A stretch of 5,517 bases of DNA from JAAYCB01 sp012744395 (GCA_028703175.1 JAQVNJ010000207.1:1-5517), one strand, 5' to 3'; positions 1-5,517 are shown, counted from the first letter of the stretch. Notes: a model not told the origin generated them from the sequence alone. Made by a program: numbers and translations.

Positions 1-2
1 GG

Positions 3-362
3 AAAGTCTTGAACTATGACAGGCCGGAGTCGGCCGAACTCGCCAAAAAGTTCGACGTCCACATGGCCAACGTGGTGCTTGCCCGGATCAGCGGCGGCGG
101 GATCGAGGACTGGAAGCGCCTGGACGAGGTCTGGGCGCTGGTGGGTGACAAGCCGGCCTTCGCCCGGTTCATGCGGGCGGAGATCGGCCGGATGCTCGGC
201 GAAAGCGCTCCACCGGCTGAAATCGGCGCGGTAGCGGACGAGACGACTCCGCCCGCCGACTCGCCAGGGCAAGGCGGGTTGCTCGAGATTCCCTTGCCGT
301 CCGCTGCGCCGCCCCCCTTGCCTTCAGGCGATCCGGCGCCCGCCCCGCCACTGCCCGAATGA
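3..362 (+). CDS. ArsF-family thioredoxin-like protein, C-terminal part (5' end outside window)
   Basis: This is the 3' part of a gene that begins before the window. The frame is open to the left edge, and the in-frame TTG at position 9 falls inside the conserved fold, so it is not a credible start. The first ~60 residues align without gaps to the second half of the complete ArsF-like protein encoded just downstream, with about 14 identities in 58 positions. Shared landmarks are a Leu-x-Lys near the start, a Leu-x-Glu-x-Trp motif and a Val-Gly-Asp-Lys-x-Ala-Phe motif. The CXXC region would lie outside the window and cannot be checked. At the position of the downstream protein's likely cis-proline this copy has alanine. 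A Pro/Ala-rich, low-complexity tail of about 50 residues follows the fold and has no counterpart in the downstream protein. It ends 56 bases before the next start, consistent with one operon. A thiol-redox or electron-transfer role is inferred from the family; the substrate is unknown. Confidence 0.72.
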   Translation, partial: KVLNYDRPESAELAKKFDVHMANVVLARISGGGIEDWKRLDEVWALVGDKPAFARFMRAEIGRMLGESAPPAEIGAVADETTPPADSPGQGGLLEIPLPSAAPPPLPSGDPAPAPPLPE

Positions 363-378
363 TCAACGCATGCCTTGA

Positions 379-399
379 AACGTTACGATTTTGTACGTT
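379..399 (+). promoter_or_regulatory. Possible hairpin/operator in the arsF leader
   Basis: The 56-base spacer before the ArsF-like gene is AT-rich compared with its surroundings. It holds an inverted repeat: AACGT (379-383), a one-base bulge, AC (385-386), a six-base loop GATTTT, and GTACGTT (393-399), giving about seven pairs. A TTGAAA at 375-380 could be a -35 box, but the matching -10 (TTAGCA, 398-403) is poor. It might be an operator or an intercistronic hairpin; this is weak evidence. Confidence 0.25.
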
Positions 400-418
400 A
401 GCAGAAACGGAGTCATCG

Positions 419-859
419 ATGAAACGCCTTGCCGTGACCCTGATGACCGGCGCCGCATTGGCCCTGTTGTCTTCCGGTTTTTCGCAACCTGCCGCCGCAG
501 CCGCTAACGCGCCGCCGAAGGATCGCGTGGTCGCCATGTACTTCCATCGCACCGAGCGCTGCCCCACCTGCCTGAAGATGGGCAGCTACGCGGAAGAGGC
601 GATCACGCGCGGGTTTGCCGCACAGTTCAAGGCCGGCGCGGTCGAGTTCCACTCCATCGATTTTCAGGACAAGAAGAACGCCGCGTTGACCAAGGGCTAC
701 CGAATCAGCGGGCCCGCTTTGATCGTGGCGAAGGTCGTCGACAACAAGGTGGCCGAATTCAAGAACCTGAAGGAAATCTGGACCCACGTCGGCGACAAAA
801 CCGCGTTCACGAAGTACGTCCAGGACAACGTCACCGCCTACCAGGCGGCGGCAAAGTAA
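419..859 (+). CDS. arsF: Exported ArsF-family thioredoxin-fold protein (CPTC motif)
   Basis: A 146-residue protein of the family that databases call nitrophenyl compound nitroreductase subunit ArsF. A Sec-type signal peptide is clear: Met-Lys-Arg, a hydrophobic core at residues ~4-20, then an Ala-rich cleavage region near 24-29, so the mature protein should be periplasmic or lipid-free extracytoplasmic. A beta-strand then leads into Cys48-Pro-Thr-Cys51, the expected redox site at the start of a helix. Pro99 (Ile-Ser-Gly-Pro) is a plausible thioredoxin cis-proline. The C-terminal half carries Lys-Glu-Ile-Trp and Val-Gly-Asp-Lys. The ATG at 419 is preferred because GGAG lies at 409-412 with a 6-base spacer and the signal peptide begins there. 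An ATG at 359 overlapping the upstream stop would add 20 residues in front of the signal peptide. The gene for a CcdA-like membrane partner follows 72 bases downstream. Family knowledge links ArsF to reduction of nitroaromatic arsenicals; general thiol or electron transfer is an equally good reading here. Confidence 0.82.
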   Translation: MKRLAVTLMTGAALALLSSGFSQPAAAAANAPPKDRVVAMYFHRTERCPTCLKMGSYAEEAITRGFAAQFKAGAVEFHSIDFQDKKNAALTKGYRISGPALIVAKVVDNKVAEFKNLKEIWTHVGDKTAFTKYVQDNVTAYQAAAK

Positions 860-911
860 GACGGAGCGGGAGAGTCCGTTCTTGCCATTCCTTCAGCCCG
901 CGCGCGGGGGC
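860..911 (+). promoter_or_regulatory. Two inverted repeats between arsF and arsG
   Basis: Directly after the ArsF-like stop codon, ACGGA (861-865) and TCCGT (875-879) can pair around a nine-base loop, followed by TCTT. Then comes a perfect 12-base palindrome CCCGCGCGCGGG (897-908), about 12 bases before the ribosome binding site of the ArsG-like gene. The second could fold near that site and affect its translation, and the first could stop some transcripts or protect the 3' end. Such pairs occur by chance in GC-rich DNA. Confidence 0.28.
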
Positions 912-931
912 AGCCAAACCGGAGACCTGCC

Positions 932-1684
932 TTGCTTGGCTACTTGCTGTATGTCGGAGCCGCCCTCTACTTGGGCATCTTGACCTCGATCAGCCCCTGC
1001 CCGTTGGCCACCAATATCGCGGCGGTCTCCTACATCGGGCGGAAGGTCGAGGATTCCCGCGCGGTGATCCAGGCGGGCCTGCTTTATACCCTGGGCCGCT
1101 GCCTGCTCTACCTGGCCTTGGCGACGTTGCTGACGACTACGGCAATGTCGATCCCCGCCGTCTCCGTCTTTCTGCAAAGGTACATGCACCTGGTTCTGGG
1201 GCCGATCTTCCTCGCGCTGGGGATGTTTCTCGTCGGGTTGGTCACCGCGAGCAGCGGCGGCAGCATGATGAGCGAGGGGATGCAGAAACGGGTCGATTCG
1301 ATGGGCATCTGGGGCGCGCTGTTGCTGGGCATCCTCTTCGCCGTGTCGTTCTGCCCGACCTCGGCCGCCTGGTTTTTCGGCCTGTTGGCCCTCACGATGG
1401 GCTCCGAGGCCGGCGCGATCACGGCCGTGCTCGACAAGGTCGGGATCGTTCTGCCCGAGGCGTCCGTCCCGGCCGGTTCGCTCGTTCTGCCGCTGGTCTA
1501 CGGCATCGGCACGGCATTGCCGGTGCTGCTGGTCGCGGGGCTGCTGGCCTACAGCGCCCAGGCGGTGGGGAAAACCTACAACGCGCTTGCCAAGGTGGAG
1601 TGGTGGGCACGCATCACGACCGGCTGGGTGTTCATCGCGATCGGCGTCTACTTCAACCTGAAATACGTGTTCGACGCCGTTTGA
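932..1684 (+). CDS. arsG: ArsG-family / CcdA-DsbD-like polytopic membrane protein
   Basis: A 250-residue membrane protein with about six hydrophobic segments: roughly residues 3-22, 46-70, 84-105, 126-157, 181-208 and 228-247. It has the hallmark of the CcdA/DsbD transmembrane family: Ser-Pro-Cys23-Pro in the first segment and Phe-Cys141-Pro in the fourth, the pair that in DsbD carries electrons across the membrane. Databases place similar proteins as aromatic aminobenzylarsenical efflux permease ArsG, encoded beside ArsF. The start is TTG at 932, supported by GGAG at 921-924 with a 7-base spacer and by the first transmembrane segment starting at once; there is no in-frame ATG near it. It lies 72 bases after the ArsF-like gene, so co-transcription is likely. 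It could export a compound, or it could keep the periplasmic CXXC protein reduced; the sequence alone does not decide. Cys57 in the second hydrophobic segment is a third cysteine. Confidence 0.82.
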   Translation: MLGYLLYVGAALYLGILTSISPCPLATNIAAVSYIGRKVEDSRAVIQAGLLYTLGRCLLYLALATLLTTTAMSIPAVSVFLQRYMHLVLGPIFLALGMFLVGLVTASSGGSMMSEGMQKRVDSMGIWGALLLGILFAVSFCPTSAAWFFGLLALTMGSEAGAITAVLDKVGIVLPEASVPAGSLVLPLVYGIGTALPVLLVAGLLAYSAQAVGKTYNALAKVEWWARITTGWVFIAIGVYFNLKYVFDAV

Positions 1685-1692
1685 CGATTCGC

Positions 1693-1717
1693 GCAGACGC
1701 GTTTCCGCCGCATCTGC
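1693..1717 (+). terminator. Possible transcript-end hairpin after arsG
   Basis: Nine bases past the ArsG-like stop codon, GCAGA (1693-1697) pairs with TCTGC (1713-1717). After one mismatch, GCG (1699-1701) pairs with CGC (1709-1711) around a seven-base loop. There is no T-tract behind it, so it is not a textbook intrinsic terminator. Its place at the end of the cluster and before a strong new promoter fits a transcript boundary. Confidence 0.28.
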
Positions 1718-1736
1718 CCGCGGCCCAGTCGGCTGA

Positions 1737-1766
1737 TTGACGCGTTTTCGGCCAGGGCGCTATAAT
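1737..1766 (+). promoter_or_regulatory. Sigma-70-type promoter for the long nfeD gene
   Basis: The -35 box TTGACG (1737-1742) matches TTGACA at five of six positions, and the -10 box TATAAT (1761-1766) is perfect; the spacer is 18 bases. Transcription would start near 1773, leaving an untranslated leader of about 70 bases before the ATG at 1844. The leader holds a GGGGGGA ribosome binding site at 1831-1837. Such an AT-rich consensus stands out in this GC-rich intergenic stretch. Confidence 0.75.
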
Positions 1767-1843
1767 TCAGGGGTTCGCCTTGGCGAGGCCCTTCATGGTC
1801 TGATAGGGGAGTCAACGAGATTCCGCAATCGGGGGGACGCAAC

Positions 1844-3707
1844 ATGGATATCTGGCGGTCTTTCCGTTGGCGGGCGGGAATCTTCCCATGGCTTCTCGCT
1901 GTTGCACTGTCAGCGGCGCTGCACAACCCCGTCGGGGGGGGCGAGACAAGTCCTGTCAAGGATCAGGTCGCCGAGCCGGCCGAAGCCGAGTCGCCACCCG
2001 ACCAGGGGGACGCGGAAGAAAAGGCCATCGACGCGGTTGCCGCCCGCCCGGCAGCGGGGGAGCCGGCCTCGGGCTGGCGCATGCGGTTGACCCTGCCGAT
2101 CACGAGCCAGACCTACCAGCAGGCGCGGCGGTTTACGATCACCGCCCTGGACCGGGCGACTGCGTCGGGCGGAAAGCCGGTGCTGATCTTCGAGTTCCAC
2201 GTTGTGCCCGGCCAGAGCGAGTTCGGGCGCGGCAGCGACTTCGGACCGAGCTACCAGTTGGCCGAGTTTCTCTCCAGCGGCAGGCTGGCCGACGCGACGA
2301 CCGTGGCCTTTCTTCCCAACTCGATCCAGGGCCATGCCGTGCTCGTGGTCTTGGCCTGCGACGAAATCGTCATGGCCCCCGACGCGGAGATCGCGGCCGC
2401 CGGCGCCGACGAAGAGACGATCACCAACACGGTCCGCCTGGCCTACGAGGAGATCGCCAACCGCAAGCGGAGAATCCCCGGCGGGGTGGCGATGGCCCTG
2501 GTCGATCCGGGTTTGGAGCTGCTCCGCGTCGAAACGGAATACAGCACGGAGTATGTCACCCGAGAACAGCTCGCCGAGTTGAACGAGAAGAAGCACGCGA
2601 TTCCCGGCTCCGAAGAGGTCCTCGTCCGCGGCGGCGAGCCGGGGCGGTTCACCGGCCGCGAGGCGCGCCGCCACGGATTGATTTCCTATCTCGGCGAGAA
2701 CCTCCGCGACGTCTGCCGGGCGATGAATGTCCGACCCGAGTCGCTCCACGAAGACCCCTCGCTCGGCGCACAGTGGGTGGCCGCCCGGGTCGACCTGATC
2801 GGGCCGATCACGGCCGAGGCGGTCAACAAGGCCCAGCGGATGATTGAAACGGCGGTCGGCGATCGGGGGGTGAATTTCGTCTGCGTCTGGATCGACACGG
2901 AAGGCGGCGTGCCGGCCGAAAGCGCCCGCCTGGCGAATTACCTGGCCACGGGGCTCGACCCGTCGAAGGTGCGGACCGTGGCCTACGTTCCGGAGCGGGC
3001 CTTGGCCGATGCGGCGCTGATCGCCCTGGCCTGCAATGAACTGGTGATGGGGCCCCGGGCGGTGCTTGGCGGCCGGGGCGGCCAGGCCCTCTCGGAAGAA
3101 CAGGTCCGGCAGCTTCAGCTTTCGATCCGCGAGACGCTCGCGCCGGCCACCTCGCAGAGCTGGTCCTTGCCGGCGGCGATGATCGACCCCGCGCTGGAGG
3201 TCTTCGCCTACGAGCGGCTCGACGACTTCAAGCACAGCGAGTTCTTCTGCGAGCAGGAGTTGGCCGAACAGGCCGAGCCCGACGCCTGGCAGAAGGGACG
3301 CCGGATCACGACGCCGGGCCAGCCGCTCTCCGTCTCCGGCACGGAGGCGGTCGATCTCTGGCTGGCCGATCATCTGGCCGACCACTTCGCCGCCTTCAAG
3401 ACGATCTACGGATTGGAGAACGATCCGACGCTGCTCGAGCCGAGTTGGGCCGATCGCCTGGTCGACGCCTTGGCTTCGCCGCCGGTGGCGGTGTTCCTCC
3501 TGGTGATCGGATTTGTCGCCCTGTATGTCGAGTTGCAGACGCCCGGAATCGGGATCGGCGGATTCTGCGCGGCGATCTGCTTCATGATTTTCTTCTGGAG
3601 CCGGTTTCTCGGGGGAACGGCCGGCTGGCTTGAGGTGCTTCTCTTCCTGGCCGGCGTGTTCTTCCTGCTCGTCGCGATTTTCGTCCTGCCGGGTTTCGGC
3701 ATGTTCG
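1844..3707 (+). CDS. nfeD: Long NfeD-family protein, double ClpP-like, N-terminal part (gene broken by assembly gap)
   Basis: A membrane-bound NfeD protein of the ClpP-class (SppA/1510-N-like) superfamily. The ATG at 1844 follows GGGGGGA with a ~6-base spacer. Layout: signal peptide or anchor (residues ~10-26), an acidic Pro/Ala-rich linker (~32-76), ClpP-like domain 1 (~80-295), ClpP-like domain 2 (~313-525), then membrane segments at ~546-563, 571-588 and 595-616 up to the gap. The domains are a duplication: both carry Pro-Ile-Thr near the start, a Thr-Val-Ala strand, Leu-Ala-Cys-Asp/Asn-Glu-Ile/Leu-Val-Met, and a Val/Ile-Asp-Pro-Gly/Ala-Leu-Glu helix end. The catalytic serine position, ten residues before that Asp/Asn, is Gly163 in domain 1 and Ala388 in domain 2. 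The lysine of the family's Lys-Ile-Thr-Asn motif is Thr192 in domain 1, and no lysine stands at the matching place in domain 2. It is therefore probably a non-proteolytic scaffold. It ends in the 10-N gap and continues at 3718-4064. Cleavage of stomatin-like partners is known for active relatives only. Confidence 0.85.
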
Positions 3708-3717
3708 NNNNNNNNNN
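3708..3717. other. Assembly gap (10 Ns) inside nfeD
   Basis: Ten Ns stand in the membrane region of the long NfeD gene. The reading frame before the gap and the one that continues the NfeD protein after it differ when the Ns are counted as ten bases. If the gene is intact, the missing length must be a multiple of three. The part lost should be a glycine-rich turn and one membrane segment, about 20 residues or roughly 60 bases, judged from remembered NfeD relatives. Confidence 0.95.
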
Positions 3718-4064
3718 TGCCCCACAACACCGCCCAACTCGTGCAGCTGAAGGGATCGCTGATGATCCTCGTCGGCGCGGGGGTCGGCACGGTCGCCGTC
3801 GTCCTGCTGATCCAGCGCTGGCTGCCTGGCCTGTCGACCCTGCCCGAAGTCGAAGAGGCGATTCGCCACGAAACGCTTGTCGACTACGACGACCTGGTCG
3901 GCACGCGCGGCCGGACGACGACCAAGCTGCTTCCCAGCGGAAAAGCGCGATTCGACGATCGGCTTGTCGACGTGATCGCCGACTGCGAGATGGTCGAGCG
4001 CGGCTGTGAAGTCGAGGTCGTGGAAGTGCGGGGCAACCGGGTCTTCGTCCGCCCGATCCCGTGA
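3718..4064 (+). CDS. nfeD: Long NfeD-family protein, C-terminal part (continuation after gap)
   Basis: This is the 3' end of the gene that starts at 1844, read in the frame whose first whole codon is at 3720. It gives 114 residues and a TGA stop at 4062-4064. It begins with Pro-His-Asn, typical of the loop after the penultimate NfeD membrane segment. A membrane helix follows at local residues ~13-34, then a charged linker, then the NfeD C-terminal OB-fold domain at ~56-113. That domain shows Leu-Val-Gly-x-x-Gly, Leu-Pro-Ser-Gly-Lys, Val-Asp-Val and the closing Arg-Val-Phe-Val-Arg-Pro. The short NfeD encoded next has the same pattern, so the two OB domains are paralogous. In NfeD proteins this soluble domain is thought to contact partners such as flotillin or stomatin proteins. 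Reading straight through the ten Ns in the upstream frame gives an unrelated Arg-rich tail ending at 4009, which is an artefact. Confidence 0.85.
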
Positions 4065-4087
4065 GCGAAGGCCGAGCTGGGCGCGCC

Positions 4088-4138
4088 GGTTTGGCCTCCC
4101 GCTGGTTGGCGCTGTGGGTTGGCGCGGAGGCGTTGGCC
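4088..4138 (+). repeat. Phased imperfect TTGGC repeats upstream of short nfeD promoter
   Basis: The 190-base spacer between the two NfeD genes holds GGTTGGCGC twice exactly (4104-4112 and 4117-4125). Looser copies flank them: GGTTTGGCC at 4088-4096 and GCGTTGGCC at 4130-4138. The TTGGC cores start at 4091, 4106, 4119 and 4133, so they are 13 to 15 bases apart. They end about 15 bases before the promoter-like -35 box at 4153. They may be protein-binding sites or a chance product of GC-rich sequence. Confidence 0.35.
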
Positions 4139-4152
4139 GGCGGGGGGAGTTC

Positions 4153-4181
4153 GTGTCATCGGTGGCCGCCGAAGGTATAAT
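4153..4181 (+). promoter_or_regulatory. Likely promoter for the short NfeD gene
   Basis: A perfect -10 box TATAAT (4176-4181) follows a weak -35 box GTGTCA (4153-4158, four of six matches) at 17 bases. Transcription would start near 4188, giving a leader of roughly 67 bases. The short NfeD gene, and possibly the flotillin gene, could thus be expressed apart from the long nfeD. Confidence 0.55.
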
Positions 4182-4254
4182 CGGAGATTGGAGGGAGAAC
4201 GAGCGTTTCCACACACGGTCGTCGAGTCGGGGACGGAGTTGGGAGTCGTGGGCG

Positions 4255-4839
4255 ATGATTGAGCCATGGCTGTGGGCCATCGTGCTGATTATTCTCGGGA
4301 TCGGCCTGGCGGTGCTCGAGCTGTTCGTGCCGTCCGGCGGGGTCCTTGGATTCCTCTCGCTGGCCTCGATCGCCGCGGGGATGGTGGCTGGCTTCATGGC
4401 CGGTCCGGTGATCGGCCTGGTGATCCTGATCGCGGTGATGATTGTACTGCCGGGCGGACTGGCGCTGGCCGTCAAGTGGTGGCCCCAGACGCCGATCGGC
4501 CGCCGCATCCTGCTTCGGGTCGCCCGCGGCGACGACGTCCTGCCCGACAATCCCTATCGGCGGAGCCTGCGGGAAATGGTGGGGAAGGTCGGCGTTGCCA
4601 AGAGCAAGATGCTGCCGAGCGGCGCGATCCTGATCGACGGCCGCACCGTGGACGCCTATAGCGAGGGGGTGCCGATCGACCCCGGCCAGCGGGTGGTCGT
4701 GCTCGCGGTGCAGGGCACCCGGGTCCTTGTCCGCCCGGTCGACGAGGAAGAACAGGCCGCAACGGAAGGGGGCGACGGCGAACTGTCCACTCCGATCGAC
4801 GCGATCGGTCCCGATCCCTTTCCGGACACGACCGCTTGA
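4255..4839 (+). CDS. Short NfeD-family membrane protein with C-terminal OB-fold
   Basis: A 194-residue protein of the short NfeD type, which has no protease domain. Three hydrophobic segments (residues ~5-26, 29-49 and 52-73) include the typical Leu-Glu-Leu-Phe-Val-Pro-Ser-Gly-Gly turn at 21-29. A linker follows, then an OB-fold at ~107-162 with Val-Gly-Lys-Val-Gly, Leu-Pro-Ser-Gly, Val-Asp-Ala and the closing Arg-Val-Leu-Val-Arg-Pro, matching the C-terminus of the upstream long NfeD. An acidic, low-complexity tail covers ~163-194. The ATG at 4255 is chosen because the first membrane segment starts at once and GGGAG lies at 4241-4245; a frame open back to 4006 would add a charged, Arg-rich stretch overlapping the previous gene. 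The flotillin gene follows after 207 bases. Short NfeD proteins are typically encoded beside FloA-type flotillins and are thought to work with them in membrane microdomains; the exact role here is inference. Confidence 0.88.
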   Translation: MIEPWLWAIVLIILGIGLAVLELFVPSGGVLGFLSLASIAAGMVAGFMAGPVIGLVILIAVMIVLPGGLALAVKWWPQTPIGRRILLRVARGDDVLPDNPYRRSLREMVGKVGVAKSKMLPSGAILIDGRTVDAYSEGVPIDPGQRVVVLAVQGTRVLVRPVDEEEQAATEGGDGELSTPIDAIGPDPFPDTTA

Positions 4840-5046
4840 CAGGCTGTACTCGGGCGGCTAAACCGGGGACTGCGCCGGGCGTCCGGGCACAAGATAGACG
4901 GAAGAACCGGATGGGCACGGGGGCAAGCGTTTGGCGTCGGGCACTCCGCCGTCAGACGGTTTGTGAGCAGCCCGCCTGTGGCGAAAACGGGCCGTCCCCC
5001 TCCGGCGTTGTCTCCCGAATTTCCCAGCCAGAGTGAGGTTTGAGCC
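4840..5046 (+). other. Intergenic spacer between short nfeD and floA
   Basis: I see no gene here; the short open frames have no ribosome binding site or recognisable motif. No convincing promoter boxes or intrinsic terminator are visible, only short pairings such as GGAC (4867-4870) with GTCC (4881-4884). GAGTGAGG at 5031-5038 is the ribosome binding site for the flotillin gene, eight bases before its ATG. The flotillin gene may depend on the promoter before the short NfeD gene. Confidence 0.5.
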
Positions 5047-5517
5047 ATGAATCTGTTTGCAGCCGATGGCGGCGGCGATTTGGGAACGATTGCGATGATC
5101 GTCGGCTTTCTCATCGCGGGCGTGATCCTGCTGGTGATCCTGGCCGTGTTTGCACGCTATTTCCGGCTCTGGATCCAGTCGAAGACGACCAGTGCCGGGA
5201 TCGGCATCTTCGACCTGCTGGGGATGACCTTCCGCAAGGTCAATCCGGCGGTGATCGTGCGGAGCAAGATCATGGCCGTCCAGGCGGGGATCAGCGACGC
5301 GATGATCAGCGGCAAAGCCCTCGAGGCGCATTACCTGGCCGGTGGAAACGTGCCCCTGGTGATCCGTGCGATTATCGCCGCCAGCAAGGCCCGGATGGAC
5401 GAGCTCGACTTCAAGCTGGCCACGGCGATCGACCTGGCCGGCCGGAACGTGCTCGAAGCGGTGCAGACGAGCGTCTATCCCAAGGTCATCGATTGCCCCA
5501 ACCCCCGCGCGGGCCGT
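5047..5517 (+). CDS. floA: FloA-type flotillin-like protein, N-terminal part (3' end outside window)
   Basis: The first 157 residues of a flotillin-like FloA (YqfA-type) protein of the SPFH/band-7 group; the frame stays open to the right edge. Full-length relatives have about 330 residues, so roughly half is present. One membrane segment lies at ~13-36, followed by the family's amphipathic re-entrant stretch (Phe-Asp-Leu-Leu-Gly-Met, 55-60). The strongest family marks are Glu-Ala-His-Tyr-Leu-Ala-Gly-Gly-Asn-Val (93-102), Ala-Ile-Asp-Leu-Ala-Gly-Arg-Asn-Val (127-135) and Leu-Glu-Ala-Val-Gln (136-140). The ATG at 5047 follows GAGTGAGG with an eight-base spacer. FloA proteins oligomerise in the membrane and organise detergent-resistant microdomains, affecting secretion and cell-envelope processes in Bacillus. 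Gene order after two NfeD genes supports a shared membrane complex. The SPFH core and the C-terminal oligomerisation region lie mostly beyond the window. Confidence 0.93.
   Translation, partial: MNLFAADGGGDLGTIAMIVGFLIAGVILLVILAVFARYFRLWIQSKTTSAGIGIFDLLGMTFRKVNPAVIVRSKIMAVQAGISDAMISGKALEAHYLAGGNVPLVIRAIIAASKARMDELDFKLATAIDLAGRNVLEAVQTSVYPKVIDCPNPRAGR

Noticed and set aside
359..418. ATG overlapping the upstream stop as the start of the ArsF-like gene
   Set aside because: It would put 20 non-hydrophobic residues before a clean signal peptide; the ATG at 419 has a well-placed ribosome binding site. Translational coupling remains possible but is less likely.
1737..2090. 117-residue + strand open frame overlapping the nfeD promoter and start
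   Set aside because: It covers the promoter and runs in another frame over the signal peptide and linker of the long NfeD; its translation is Arg/Pro/Ser-rich noise.
1910..3790. 626-residue open frame on the minus strand opposite the long nfeD
   Set aside because: It is a GC-rich antisense shadow. Its translation is Arg/Gly/Asp-rich low complexity with no recognisable fold, it spans the Ns, and the + strand protein has clear NfeD features.
3718..4009. Continuation of the pre-gap nfeD frame to a stop at 4009
   Set aside because: The translation is Arg/Pro-rich and unlike NfeD. The correct C-terminal domain is in another frame, so this results from the wrong gap length.
4006..4254. Earlier start for the short NfeD gene, adding 83 residues
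   Set aside because: It overlaps the end of the long nfeD in another frame, gives a charged Arg-rich stretch, and would move the membrane segments away from the N-terminus.
4836..5036. 66-residue open frame between the short NfeD gene and floA
   Set aside because: It overlaps the stop of the previous gene, has no ribosome binding site or motif, and is rich in Arg and Gly as expected for non-coding GC-rich DNA.
1..5517. Defence system, CRISPR array, mobile element or RNA gene
   Set aside because: No repeat-spacer pattern, transposase or integrase motif, terminal inverted repeats, tRNA cloverleaf or rRNA segment was seen on either strand.

Overview
The window is GC-rich, densely coding DNA, all on the + strand. 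It most likely comes from a planctomycete (Pirellulales-like) draft or metagenome-assembled genome. The basis is gene content: a long NfeD protein with two tandem ClpP-like domains, then a short NfeD protein, then a FloA-type flotillin, beside an ArsF/ArsG-type thioredoxin and CcdA-like pair. The placement is inference, because there is no rRNA or other marker gene. A run of 10 Ns at 3708-3717 marks an assembly gap.

Region 1 (1-1684) is a thiol-redox or arsenical-type cluster. It starts with the 3' part of a thioredoxin-like ArsF-family gene cut by the window edge. A complete exported ArsF-like thioredoxin-fold protein with a CPTC motif follows (419-859), then a polytopic CcdA/DsbD-like membrane protein of the ArsG type (932-1684, TTG start). 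The two ArsF-type proteins are diverged paralogs that align without gaps over about 58 residues. Spacing and orientation fit one operon. The family names come from an aromatic-arsenical system, but the visible chemistry (a periplasmic CXXC protein plus a membrane protein with paired Cys-Pro motifs) fits electron or thiol transfer across the membrane equally well.

Region 2 (1685-5517) is a membrane-organisation cluster. A near-consensus sigma-70-type promoter (TTGACG-N18-TATAAT) precedes a long nfeD gene (1844-4064), which is interrupted by the gap and resumes in another apparent frame because the Ns do not show the true missing length. Both ClpP-like domains appear to lack the Ser-Lys dyad, so the protein is probably a pseudoprotease scaffold. 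A second promoter-like sequence (GTGTCA-N17-TATAAT) precedes a short NfeD gene (4255-4839), and a floA-type flotillin gene (5047 onward) runs off the right end. NfeD and flotillin proteins are a well-known gene pair acting in membrane microdomains.

I found no tRNA, rRNA, CRISPR array, insertion sequence or phage gene. I do not see a clearly new system. The items most worth a second look are the double catalytic loss in the long NfeD, the tandem ArsF paralogs with the CcdA-like partner, and the gap.
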